Part shown: in pieces, positions 44,609-53,847 of the stretch
Numbering within the stretch: position 1 is the first letter of the stretch
Layout of the letters: each line of letters starts with the position of its first letter
NCBI RefSeq assembly: GCF_001661495.1
Contig: NZ_BDDT01000003.1
Span: 186,001 to 250,000 of the forward strand
DNA: 64,000 nucleotides
Reading direction: 5' to 3'
Origin: Pseudoalteromonas prydzensis
Lineage (GTDB): Bacteria > Pseudomonadota > Gammaproteobacteria > Enterobacterales > Alteromonadaceae
Notes under the pieces: generated by a model
Databases searched by the model: none
Told to the model about the DNA's origin: nothing
What the model saw: the letters and a program-made list of their open reading frames with translations, nothing else
Translations under genes and position numbers: made by a program

Positions 44609-44776
44609 TATCTATAATTTGTGAATAGATGACCAAATAGCTGAAATGCTTAAAATGTTTTCATCGAAAGGGCTGTTTATTAATTTTAAAAGGGTTAGAA
44701 TTTGCCTGACTCCACACAATAAATTGCTGTACAAATTTTCCATCTAAGTAGGTGGTATAGATTTAAGGAACATGTA

Positions 44777-47700
44777 ATGACACGAAATGAAGGGCAAGCC
44801 TCGGTTATCTTAGATAATGTCTGTAAGCTGATCCAGAAAAAAGTTCACGCTGATAATGTGTTACTCGTTGAGAAATTCGCCAAATCCTTGTACAGCAATA
44901 TGTCTAAAGAAGATTTGGCACATCGCAATGATAGTGACTTATATGGCGCTGCACTTAGCCTATGGAACTCGCTAGAAAAAAATACCTCTGATGATGCGGT
45001 GGTCCGCGTTTTCAATCCTGAAGTAGCAAAAGATGGCTGGCAGTCATCGCACACAATCGTAGAAATTATCGCTAAAGATATGCCATTTCTAGTTGATTCG
45101 GTGCGCATGGCCATGAGCCGTGAAAACATCGCTTCTCACTTGCTACTACACAGTCCACTTAAAATTCAACGCGATAAAAACGCCAAAATCTCAGCCGTTT
45201 CTAATTTAAAAGCGGAACAAGAGTCGAGCTCGACTAAAACGGTGTTTTTTATTGAAATTGATCGTCAAACAGATTCCTCAGTCATCGACTCGTTCAAAAA
45301 AGAACTTGAGTCAGTGCTCAGTGATGTCTCTACTGCGGTAGAAGATTGGCAACCAATTCGCAAAAAGTTGATTGCGGTTAGTAAAGAATTACCAAAGCGT
45401 AACCACAACAACAATGCCAGTGAAGTGGCTGAAACGGTTGAATTCTTAGATTGGTTAGTCAAAGATAACTTTACCTTAATGGGTTATCGTCAATACGATT
45501 TATCGCCAGTACAAGGTGATTACCAACTTAAAGGTAAAATTGAGGGCAGCTTAGGTTTGATGAAAAACTCTACCGAAGAGCATTCTCGTCTGCTGTCTGA
45601 ATTACCTGAGTTTGCTCGCCAAGAAGCGCGCAGCAGTAATCTACTGATCTTGACCAAAACCAATTCGTTATCACGCGTACATCGCCCAGCTTACATTGAT
45701 TATGTTGGTATCAAGCGCTTCGATGATGAAGGAAACGTCATTGGCGAAGACCGTTTTATCGGCTTATTCTCATCAAGCTTTTACAATAACAGTGCCGCAG
45801 ATGTACCTGTGCTAAAAAGCAAAATTAACCGCATTATGGAAATGTGTGATTTTGCCAAAGGGACGCATGCTTACAAAGCCGTATTAAATATTCTTGAGAC
45901 TTATCCGCGTGACGAGTTAGTGCAAGCGCGTGAAAGTGAATTGCTTGAAGTCGCGATGGGTGTACTACAAGTACAAGAGCGCGACATGTGCCGTTTATTT
46001 GTGCGTAAAGATGCTTATGGCCGTTTCTTTTCTTGTATGGTGTATGTACCTCGTGAGCGCTATAACACTGCCTTACGTCGTGAAACGCAGTCTATTTTAG
46101 GTAATGCATTTAATTCTGACGACAAAGTCGAATTTACTACTTTCTTCTCTGAGTCCACACTGGCGCGTACTCACTATACCGTGCGTGTGACTGACAACAA
46201 TATAGAATATAACGTGAAAGACATCGAAAATAATTTAGTAGAAGCAGCTCGTACTTGGGAAGATAAATTACAATCAGCCTTGTTAGAATCAGCAGGTGAA
46301 GCACGCGGTAATGAACTTAACCGTAAGTATTGCAATGCGTTTGCTCGTTCGTATAAAGACGAAGTGCTACCAAGTGCAGCCGTTGTTGATATTGAAAAGC
46401 TTGAATTACTTAATGACGATAACAAACTGGAAATGTTGTTTTACCGTCCGCAAGAAGAAGCCAATAGCAATATTGTTCGTTTGAGCTTATTCCATAAAGA
46501 CGAGCCAATTCACTTATCTGATGTTATGCCAATGCTTGAAAACTTTGGCTTACGTGTAATTGGTGAAACGCCTTATTCAGTTAAAACCAGTGATGGTAGT
46601 ATTAACTGGATCATGGATTTCTCTATGCTACTTGATAGTAAAGGCATTGCTGACTTCGATAAAGTATCAGCACGTTTTCGTGCCGCACTGACTAGTGTAT
46701 GGAGCAACCGCTTAGAAAACGATGGCTTTAACCGTTTAGTGTTAATGGGAGGCTTAACTGGGCGTGAAGCGTCTATTTTACGTGCCTACGCTAAATATAT
46801 GCGTCAAGTTGGCGTTACTTTCTCGCAAAGTTATATTGAAAGCACGTTAGCAAACTACCCACATATTGGTACGCAAATTGTTAATCTATTTGCTAAAAAG
46901 TTCTCAGTGAAAAGCCCTGCAAGTGTGAAAACACTGGATAAGCTAATTGCGCAAATCTATGTAGAACTTGAAAACGTAGCGAACTTAGATGATGACCGTA
47001 TTATTCGTTTATACGTAGATATGATCATTGCTACGCTGCGCACTAACTATTTCCAAAAAGATGCCACAGGTCAATTTAAGTCCTATGTGTCATTTAAAGT
47101 TAACCCGAGTTTGATCCCAGACATGCCATTGCCATTACCGGCATTTGAAATCTTTGTTTATTCTCCACGTGTAGAAGGTGTTCACTTACGTGGCGGTAAA
47201 GTAGCGCGTGGTGGTTTGCGTTGGTCTGACCGTCGTGAAGATTTCCGTACAGAAGTATTGGGCTTAGTTAAAGCACAACAAGTTAAAAATACAGTGATCG
47301 TGCCGGTTGGTTCTAAAGGTGGCTTTGTTTGTAAACAATTACCTACAGATCGTGATGCCTTTTTCAAAGAAGGCCAAGAGTGTTACAAAATCTTTATTCG
47401 CGGTTTATTAGACATCACGGATAACATCATTCAAGGTGAAATTGTTCCACCAACTGACGTAACGCGCCATGATGAAGATGATGCCTACCTAGTGGTTGCA
47501 GCTGATAAGGGAACAGCGACCTTCTCAGATATTGCTAATGGCATTGCTAATGAATATAACTTCTGGCTAGGTGATGCGTTTGCATCAGGTGGTTCCGTCG
47601 GTTATGACCATAAGAAGATGGGTATTACAGCGAAAGGTGGTTGGGAGTCAGTTAAACGTCATTTCCGTGAAATGGATATTGATACGCAAACAACCGACTT

Positions 47701-49618
47701 TACCGTAGTTGCAATTGGTGACATGGCAGGGGATGTATTTGGTAACGGCATGTTGTTATCTAAACATATTCGCTTACAAGTAGCATTTAACCACTTACAT
47801 ATTTTCATCGATCCGACACCAGATTCTGCGGCGTCATACCCAGAGCGTGAGCGCTTGTTTAACCTACCTCGTTCATCGTGGGAAGATTATAACAAAGACT
47901 TAATTTCAGCGGGCGGTGGGGTGTTCTCACGTGCAGCCAAATCAATCACCTTAACATCTGAAATGAAAAAAATGTTGGGCACTAAAAAAGCCAGCATGAC
48001 ACCAAATGAATTGATCAAAGCCTGCTTGATGATGGAGTTTGATTTACTTTGGAACGGTGGTATCGGTACATACATTAAGAGCAGCAAAGAAAGCGATGCC
48101 GATGTAGGCGATCGCGCTAATGATGCGCTGCGCATTAATGGCCGTGAGCTAGGTGCAAAAGTATTTGGCGAAGGTGGTAACTTAGGTGCGACGCAATTAG
48201 GTCGTATTGAATTTGCAGCGAAAGGCGGTCGTGTCAACACTGACTTTATTGATAACGTGGGTGGTGTTGCCTGCTCTGATAACGAAGTAAATATCAAAAT
48301 TTTACTTAACGGCTTAGTAACCGCTGGTGATTTAACCCGTAAACAACGTGATGAATTACTGTACTCAATGACTGATGAAGTTGCGCAATTGGTATTGAAA
48401 GACTGTTATCGTCAAACGCATACACTGTCTATTACACAATCAAAAGGCTCATCAACATTAAAAGAAAAAGTACGCTTTATTCATGCGCTTGAAAAAGAAG
48501 GCAAGTTAAACCGTGCGATTGAATTTATTCCAAGTGATGAAGAGTTAGCCGAGCGCGCGGCAGCAGGTAAAGATTTAACTCGTCCAGAGCTATCAGTACT
48601 TGTTTCTTATGCGAAAATGGTATTAAAAGAATCATTAGTGACAGACGAGATTACAGAAAACCCGTATTATCGTCAGCTGTTAGTAAAATCTTTCCCATTA
48701 CCACTGCGTGAAAAATTTAATGCAGCGATGGATAATCACCCACTGCGTAAAGAGATCATTGCAACTAAACTTGCTAACAATATCGTTAACGATATGGGCC
48801 TTAACTTCATGGTACGTATGCATGAAGAAACGGGTGCTAATGAAGCTGAAGTTGCACTATGTTACTCGGTTGCAAGTGAAGTATTCCAAATGCGTGATAC
48901 GTGGTCAGCGATTGTCGCGCTGGATAATAAGATCCCAGCTGCAGTACAAACTGAAATGCTGTATCAATTACGTCGTACGGTACGCCGTGCAACGCGTTGG
49001 TTCTTACGTCACCGTAATAAATCACAGAATATTGAGCAAACAATTGCTTTCTTCGCGCCAACGTTTGCTGACTTAAGTGCTAACTTAACGAGCTACATGG
49101 TTGAAAAAGAAAGTGAACGTTTAGATAAAGCTGCTGAAAAACTCATTGATAGTGCAGTTCCAGCAGAATTGGCAACACGCATTGTGTCGCTATCTAGCTT
49201 GTTCTCAGTAATGGATCTTGCGGAAGTAGCTGCAAATTCTGGCCATAGTATTGATATGGTATCAAACACCTACTTTAAACTGGGTGCGCGGATGGGATTA
49301 CATTGGTTCTTAGATCAAATTACTAACCAACCGGTAGCAAACCATTGGCAAGCATTGGCGCGCGCATCTTATCGTGAAGAACTTGATTGGCAACAACGTA
49401 CTTTATCAGAAGTGGTGTTAAACAACTTCAGTGGTGATGATAAAGATGTTGATGGTCAAATCGATCAGTGGATGGATAGCCAAGATTTATTACTACAACG
49501 TTGGAAGCAAATGCTGGCTGAGTTTAAAACATCACAAAGCCATGATTTTGCTAAGTTCTCAGTCGCGCTTCGTGAGCTGATGTTACTGAGTCATAACTGT
49601 GATACGTCAACAAAATAA
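44777..49618 (+). CDS. gdhB: NAD-specific glutamate dehydrogenase, large (180 kDa) type
   Basis: The 1613-residue protein is the large NAD-GDH class that deaminates glutamate to 2-oxoglutarate, known from Pseudomonas, Streptomyces and psychrophilic bacteria. Residues 1-700 are the N-terminal ACT-like and helical regulatory domains. The catalytic part (about 800-1250) has GGKVARGGLRWSDRR, VPVGSKGGFVCK with the catalytic Lys, AIGDMAGDVFGNGML and GIGTYIKSS. The C-terminal region (about 1250-1613) is the family's extension. AAGGAA precedes the ATG. It is monocistronic, with a terminator downstream. It likely provides catabolic use of glutamate; the DAACS symporter elsewhere in the window could import it. 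Confidence 0.96.
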   Translation: MTRNEGQASVILDNVCKLIQKKVHADNVLLVEKFAKSLYSNMSKEDLAHRNDSDLYGAALSLWNSLEKNTSDDAVVRVFNPEVAKDGWQSSHTIVEIIAKDMPFLVDSVRMAMSRENIASHLLLHSPLKIQRDKNAKISAVSNLKAEQESSSTKTVFFIEIDRQTDSSVIDSFKKELESVLSDVSTAVEDWQPIRKKLIAVSKELPKRNHNNNASEVAETVEFLDWLVKDNFTLMGYRQYDLSPVQGDYQLKGKIEGSLGLMKNSTEEHSRLLSELPEFARQEARSSNLLILTKTNSLSRVHRPAYIDYVGIKRFDDEGNVIGEDRFIGLFSSSFYNNSAADVPVLKSKINRIMEMCDFAKGTHAYKAVLNILETYPRDELVQARESELLEVAMGVLQVQERDMCRLFVRKDAYGRFFSCMVYVPRERYNTALRRETQSILGNAFNSDDKVEFTTFFSESTLARTHYTVRVTDNNIEYNVKDIENNLVEAARTWEDKLQSALLESAGEARGNELNRKYCNAFARSYKDEVLPSAAVVDIEKLELLNDDNKLEMLFYRPQEEANSNIVRLSLFHKDEPIHLSDVMPMLENFGLRVIGETPYSVKTSDGSINWIMDFSMLLDSKGIADFDKVSARFRAALTSVWSNRLENDGFNRLVLMGGLTGREASILRAYAKYMRQVGVTFSQSYIESTLANYPHIGTQIVNLFAKKFSVKSPASVKTLDKLIAQIYVELENVANLDDDRIIRLYVDMIIATLRTNYFQKDATGQFKSYVSFKVNPSLIPDMPLPLPAFEIFVYSPRVEGVHLRGGKVARGGLRWSDRREDFRTEVLGLVKAQQVKNTVIVPVGSKGGFVCKQLPTDRDAFFKEGQECYKIFIRGLLDITDNIIQGEIVPPTDVTRHDEDDAYLVVAADKGTATFSDIANGIANEYNFWLGDAFASGGSVGYDHKKMGITAKGGWESVKRHFREMDIDTQTTDFTVVAIGDMAGDVFGNGMLLSKHIRLQVAFNHLHIFIDPTPDSAASYPERERLFNLPRSSWEDYNKDLISAGGGVFSRAAKSITLTSEMKKMLGTKKASMTPNELIKACLMMEFDLLWNGGIGTYIKSSKESDADVGDRANDALRINGRELGAKVFGEGGNLGATQLGRIEFAAKGGRVNTDFIDNVGGVACSDNEVNIKILLNGLVTAGDLTRKQRDELLYSMTDEVAQLVLKDCYRQTHTLSITQSKGSSTLKEKVRFIHALEKEGKLNRAIEFIPSDEELAERAAAGKDLTRPELSVLVSYAKMVLKESLVTDEITENPYYRQLLVKSFPLPLREKFNAAMDNHPLRKEIIATKLANNIVNDMGLNFMVRMHEETGANEAEVALCYSVASEVFQMRDTWSAIVALDNKIPAAVQTEMLYQLRRTVRRATRWFLRHRNKSQNIEQTIAFFAPTFADLSANLTSYMVEKESERLDKAAEKLIDSAVPAELATRIVSLSSLFSVMDLAEVAANSGHSIDMVSNTYFKLGARMGLHWFLDQITNQPVANHWQALARASYREELDWQQRTLSEVVLNNFSGDDKDVDGQIDQWMDSQDLLLQRWKQMLAEFKTSQSHDFAKFSVALRELMLLSHNCDTSTK

Positions 49619-49684
49619 ACGATTACTAGTGCAACACTATTTTCTCAACTGAAAATAATGAGTTAATCACTAAAATTGTTATAC

Positions 49685-49715
49685 AATACCCCAGCCTAGT
49701 CTGGGGTATTTTTTT
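49685..49715 (+). terminator. Terminator between gdhB and pyrD
   Basis: AATACCCCAG pairs with CTGGGGTATT around CCTAGT, followed by a T-run. It ends 17 bases before the pyrD ATG. Confidence 0.92.
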
Positions 49716-49732
49716 ATATAGAGGATTATTTC

Positions 49733-50743
49733 ATGTTTTACGATCTAGCTCGCCGTTTTATGTTCACCCGTGATGCGGAATGGGCCCATGAATTTGCACT
49801 GCATAACTTACGCCGTTTTAATAATACGCCATTCAGTGCAGCATGGTCGCAATCAGTGGCAGATCGCCCCGTAGAGTTTTTAGGCTTACAATTTAAAAAT
49901 CCAGTTGGTTTAGCCGCTGGGCTTGATAAAAATGCTGAATGCATCGATGCGTTTGCAAAAATGGGTTTTGGTTTTATTGAAGTGGGCACAGTGACACCTC
50001 GGCCACAAGCTGGTAATGAGAAACCGCGTATTTTCCGTCTGCCAGAATCTAATGCGATTATTAATCGTATGGGCTTTAACAATAAAGGGGTTGATAATTT
50101 AATCAATAACGTTAAAGCTGCTAAATACGATGGTATTCTTGGTATCAATATTGGTAAAAACAAAGATACCCCGAATGAACAGGGTAAGGACGATTATATC
50201 CACTGTATGCGCAAAGTGTTCGAGCATGCATCTTACATTACGGTTAATATCTCCTCGCCAAATACACCTGGACTTAGAGATCTACAATATGGCGCTGCAT
50301 TAGATGACTTATTACAAAGCTTAAAAAACGAACAATTAGATTTAATCGCTAAGCATAATAAGCAAGTACCTATGCTGGTAAAGATCGCTCCTGATCTTGA
50401 TGAAGTACAAATTGGTCAAGTTAGTGAGTCGTTGATCAACAATAAGATCGATGGTGTGATCGCAACAAACACAACACTAGAGCGTGCAGCAGTGCAAGGT
50501 CAGCAGTATGCAAATGAAGCAGGTGGTTTGTCAGGCCAACCGGTCCGTGAGCGCTCAACCCACGTCGTACAAGAGTTAAAGCGCCTAACAGCAGGGAAAT
50601 TACCAATCATAGGTGTTGGCGGTATTGATGATGCAGCCAGCGCGAAAGAAAAGTTTTCAGCAGGTGCTGATCTTGTACAGGTATACACAGGATTTATATA
50701 CAAAGGTCCGCAATTGGTAAAAACGATCCTCCAAGGCTTATAA
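49733..50743 (+). CDS. pyrD: Dihydroorotate dehydrogenase (quinone), class 2
   Basis: The 336-residue membrane-associated flavoenzyme (E. coli 336) oxidises dihydroorotate to orotate in pyrimidine synthesis, passing electrons to quinone. An N-terminal amphipathic helix (residues 1-38) is the membrane-binding part. [12 protein letters not shown] binds FMN, Ser175 in [11 protein letters not shown] is the class 2 catalytic base, and GVGGIDDA and [11 protein letters not shown] bind the FMN phosphate. GAGGATT precedes the ATG. zapC follows on the same strand, as in E. coli. Confidence 0.97.
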   Translation: MFYDLARRFMFTRDAEWAHEFALHNLRRFNNTPFSAAWSQSVADRPVEFLGLQFKNPVGLAAGLDKNAECIDAFAKMGFGFIEVGTVTPRPQAGNEKPRIFRLPESNAIINRMGFNNKGVDNLINNVKAAKYDGILGINIGKNKDTPNEQGKDDYIHCMRKVFEHASYITVNISSPNTPGLRDLQYGAALDDLLQSLKNEQLDLIAKHNKQVPMLVKIAPDLDEVQIGQVSESLINNKIDGVIATNTTLERAAVQGQQYANEAGGLSGQPVRERSTHVVQELKRLTAGKLPIIGVGGIDDAASAKEKFSAGADLVQVYTGFIYKGPQLVKTILQGL

Positions 50744-50864
50744 GGATCAGTTATTTAAGCTTTTGATCATTCAATAAATGTTCTAAAGAAATGTTTATTA
50801 ATTGGTCAAAAGCCGCTATAATTCGCTATTCATAAGATTAATTTATAGGGAGCATAGACAGCGC

Positions 50865-51395
50865 ATGTTACAAGCATCAAAACAATGGAAATGGATTGCT
50901 TGTCCAGTACGAAATCGCTTGTTGATCGATTTAGATCAAGATATGCAACTGTGCACGCCTTATAAACTCCGCCAACTTACCGATTCAGTCCTTGCAGACC
51001 CTAACTTTAGTTTAGCAGACGCTGCTTTTTATCAGCAAGTGTATCAATACCTTGATGGTTTTAATGTGTGGAAAGCTGCGCAACTGTGTCAAATAGCACT
51101 CAACGCTACTGCTGCAAAGTTTTACTTAAAACCGATGTTGGCAAAAAGTTGGTTCTTTGACCCTTATACTGGCAGTGAGCCAAGTGTCGAAGCGGTAATT
51201 AAACTACAAAGTCGACTGCAAGCAGGTGAATTTTTGATAATCGAGCACTGCAAAGACGCCTCTTTGTGTATTAGTTTAGCCGAACACTTCCAGTTAGATG
51301 AAAACTTAAGCTTGAATCAATTCGAGGCCATCCGCGTCCTTAATAATCGCGTTCATCCAATCTATAATCACGCTCAAAATAGTAAAACAGCTTAA
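50865..51395 (+). CDS. zapC: Cell division protein ZapC
   Basis: ATG 50865 gives a 176-residue protein (E. coli ZapC 180) that begins MLQASKQWKW; GGGAG lies 12 bases upstream, rather far. The frame also opens at 50802 in an AT-rich leader that contains a likely -10 element, which I reject. It shares with ZapC the WRW/W..C start, YLKPMLAKSWFF, and the conserved LNNRVHPI near the end. ZapC stabilises FtsZ polymers at the Z-ring. Its place between pyrD and rlmL matches E. coli. Confidence 0.82.
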   Translation: MLQASKQWKWIACPVRNRLLIDLDQDMQLCTPYKLRQLTDSVLADPNFSLADAAFYQQVYQYLDGFNVWKAAQLCQIALNATAAKFYLKPMLAKSWFFDPYTGSEPSVEAVIKLQSRLQAGEFLIIEHCKDASLCISLAEHFQLDENLSLNQFEAIRVLNNRVHPIYNHAQNSKTA

Positions 51396-51445
51396 GCATA
51401 TTTTTTGTAGTTCCTGCCTTTATCGCGTGTTTGTCTGCCAACCTA

Positions 51446-51454
51446 TGTTATAAT
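51446..51454 (+). promoter_or_regulatory. Extended -10 promoter of rlmL
   Basis: TGTTATAAT is an extended -10 element. Transcription would start near 51461, about 25 bases before the TTG start. No clear -35 is seen. Confidence 0.55.
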
Positions 51455-51485
51455 CCTGCGCAATTAGCTATCAAGGGTTATTACT

Positions 51486-53603
51486 TTGCATTTTATCGCA
51501 CTTACTTCTATCGGAATCGAAAATTTATTGGTTGAAGAACTTACTGACATTGGCGCCACGGTGACCAAGCAAACAGTGGGTTCAGTACGCTTTGAAGGTG
51601 ACACTACATTAGCACAAAAAGTGTGTTTAATGAGCCGCTTTGCAACTCGTGTACTTATGTTGATCGAAGAGAAAGAGGGCGTAAATGATAAAGACAGCCT
51701 ATATAAATTTGCTCGCTTGCAACCTTGGCAAGAATGGTTTGGACCGAGCCAAACATTTGCGGTTGACTTTAATGGCACCAATGATGCGCTTAAAAATACG
51801 CAATTTTCTGGTTTAGTCATCAAAGATGCCATTGTTGATTATTTTAATGATTTATATGAACAACGCCCAAATGTAGATAAACAAGATGCTAATGTACGTG
51901 TTGTTGCACGTTTATCGCGTCAAGGCGTTGCCATGTATATTGATTATTCAGGCCCGCGTTTATCTGAGCGTGGCTACCGTGAAGGCCAAGGTAAAGCACC
52001 TATTAAAGAACATTTAGCTGCGGCGCTTATCAAACGCAGTGGTTGGCTTGAAAATGTCCAGCAGCCATTATTCGACCCATGTTGTGGTGCCGGTACTATT
52101 TTAATTGAAGCCGCCGGTATGGCACGTAATGAAGCTCCTGGTTTATTTCGCGAGGGTTTTGCATTTGAGCGCCTACCAAGTTTCAGAGTCGCCAAGTATA
52201 AAGAATTAAAAGAGCAGTTAACGGCGCAAATCACCGATCCAAAGTTGTGGCTTATCGGTCATGACAATGATGCCAATGTATTAAGCAAAGCGGTTGATAA
52301 TGCTCGTAGAGCAGATTTGGGTGATGTGATCAAGTTTAAACAAAGCGATGCAACTAAGCTTACCTCGGTCGCAAAACTGCCGGGCGTGGTTATTTCAAAC
52401 TTGCCTTATGGTGAGCGTATTGGTTCTATGGCGGAGTTGGTCAGTTTACACAGTGCGTTAGGCACTGGCTTTAAAAAACATTTTAATAACTGGAAACTTG
52501 CGCTGTTAGGCATGGATGAGAGCCTGTTTAAATTATTAAAGCTGGTAAAACTCAAGCGCTATAAGTTTAAAAATGGTCCGCTTGATGTCGTGCTGAATTT
52601 ATATCAGTTAGATGATAAACAAGTAAGCCAAAGTTCAGAAGATAAACCCGCTTTGAACTTTGAAGGCTCGATGTCATTTGCCAATCGCGTAAAGAAAAAT
52701 AAACAAGGCTTAAAAAATTGGCTTAAGCAAAATGATATTCAAGCTTATCGTGTTTATGACGCTGATATTCCTGAATACAATGTTGCAGTGGATGTCTATG
52801 GTGATTCTGCGGTTATTTTTGAATACGCTGCGCCGAAAGAAATTGACGACACAACAGCTCATAAACGTTTACAAGACGTGATTTCATTAACAGCACAACA
52901 ACTTAATATTGCGCCGGGAAATATTGCTGTAAAAGTTCGCAAAAAGCAAAAAGGTGAAGAGCAATATACACCAATGGCTAAACAAAATCGTACCCAAGTA
53001 GTTGAAGAGTTTGGTGCAAAATTTAAAGTAAACTTATTTGATTACTTAGACACTGGGTTGTTTTTAGATCATCGCCTTGCGCGTCGCTATATTCAAGAAA
53101 ACGCCAAAGATAAGCGGTTCTTAAACTTATTTGCTTACACAGGTACAGCCTCTGTGCATGCAGCTTTAGGCGGCGCTAAAGCGATAACCACAGTTGATTT
53201 ATCAAAAACCTACTTAAAGTGGGGGCAAGATAATTTTGAGCTGAATAATATCAGTAATACTCGTTATCGTTTTGAGCAAGCCGATTGTTTGAAGTGGCTT
53301 GAACATGCCACTAGCCAATATGATTTGATCTTTTTAGATCCACCTACGTTTTCAAACTCAAAACGTATGAAAGACGCATTTGATGTACAAAATGATCATA
53401 TCAAACTACTAACTTGGGTGAAAAAAATCCTCAGTCCATCAGGCACATTGATTTTCTCAAATAATATGCGCGGTTTTACCATGGATGAAGTGGGGTTGAT
53501 TGGTTTAGGTTTAAAAGCCGTTAATATTTCTGATAAAACTATTTCACCAGATTTTAAACGCAACAAAAAAATACATAATAGCTGGTTGATCACACATGGC
53601 TAG
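51486..53603 (+). CDS. rlmL: Bifunctional 23S rRNA methyltransferase RlmKL
   Basis: The 705-residue fusion (E. coli 702) makes m2G2445 (RlmL, N-terminal half) and m7G2069 (RlmK, C-terminal half). The N-terminal half has a THUMP domain (about 45-155) and a methyltransferase with DPCCGAGTILIEAA and SNLPYGER; E. coli has NPPYGER at the latter motif. The C-terminal half has NLFAYTGTASVHAA and DPPTFSNSKRM. The start is TTG 51486; E. coli starts at the same relative position (MNSLFAST). The glutaredoxin-like gene overlaps the end by eight bases. Confidence 0.96.
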   Translation: MHFIALTSIGIENLLVEELTDIGATVTKQTVGSVRFEGDTTLAQKVCLMSRFATRVLMLIEEKEGVNDKDSLYKFARLQPWQEWFGPSQTFAVDFNGTNDALKNTQFSGLVIKDAIVDYFNDLYEQRPNVDKQDANVRVVARLSRQGVAMYIDYSGPRLSERGYREGQGKAPIKEHLAAALIKRSGWLENVQQPLFDPCCGAGTILIEAAGMARNEAPGLFREGFAFERLPSFRVAKYKELKEQLTAQITDPKLWLIGHDNDANVLSKAVDNARRADLGDVIKFKQSDATKLTSVAKLPGVVISNLPYGERIGSMAELVSLHSALGTGFKKHFNNWKLALLGMDESLFKLLKLVKLKRYKFKNGPLDVVLNLYQLDDKQVSQSSEDKPALNFEGSMSFANRVKKNKQGLKNWLKQNDIQAYRVYDADIPEYNVAVDVYGDSAVIFEYAAPKEIDDTTAHKRLQDVISLTAQQLNIAPGNIAVKVRKKQKGEEQYTPMAKQNRTQVVEEFGAKFKVNLFDYLDTGLFLDHRLARRYIQENAKDKRFLNLFAYTGTASVHAALGGAKAITTVDLSKTYLKWGQDNFELNNISNTRYRFEQADCLKWLEHATSQYDLIFLDPPTFSNSKRMKDAFDVQNDHIKLLTWVKKILSPSGTLIFSNNMRGFTMDEVGLIGLGLKAVNISDKTISPDFKRNKKIHNSWLITHG

Positions 53604-53832
53604 TTGGGTTTTATATCATACTGATGGCTGTCACCTTTGTGAACAAGCACAGTGTTTGATCACGCCATTGTTAGGTGATGATTCATTACAGTTAGTTGAT
53701 ATTATGAGTGATGAAGCGCTTATAGCAGAATATCAAACCAGTATCCCGGTTTTAAAAAGCGAACAAGGCCTGCAATTATTTTGGCCTTTTACTGCGCAAG
53801 ATGTGCGGCAGTTTTTTACGCAAACAGAATAA
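53596..53832 (+). CDS. Glutaredoxin-like thioredoxin-fold protein
   Basis: The 78-residue protein begins VLYHTDGCHLCEQAQ, with a CHLC redox motif at the end of the first strand, and has the cis-proline region SIPVLKS near residue 50. This is the glutaredoxin 2-like (DUF836) group. It is probably a small cytoplasmic disulfide reductase or carrier; the target is unknown. It overlaps rlmL by eight bases and lies 15 bases before uup, so the three form a unit. Confidence 0.88.
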   Translation: MASWVLYHTDGCHLCEQAQCLITPLLGDDSLQLVDIMSDEALIAEYQTSIPVLKSEQGLQLFWPFTAQDVRQFFTQTE

Positions 53833-53847
53833 GAGTAAACAGAGAAT

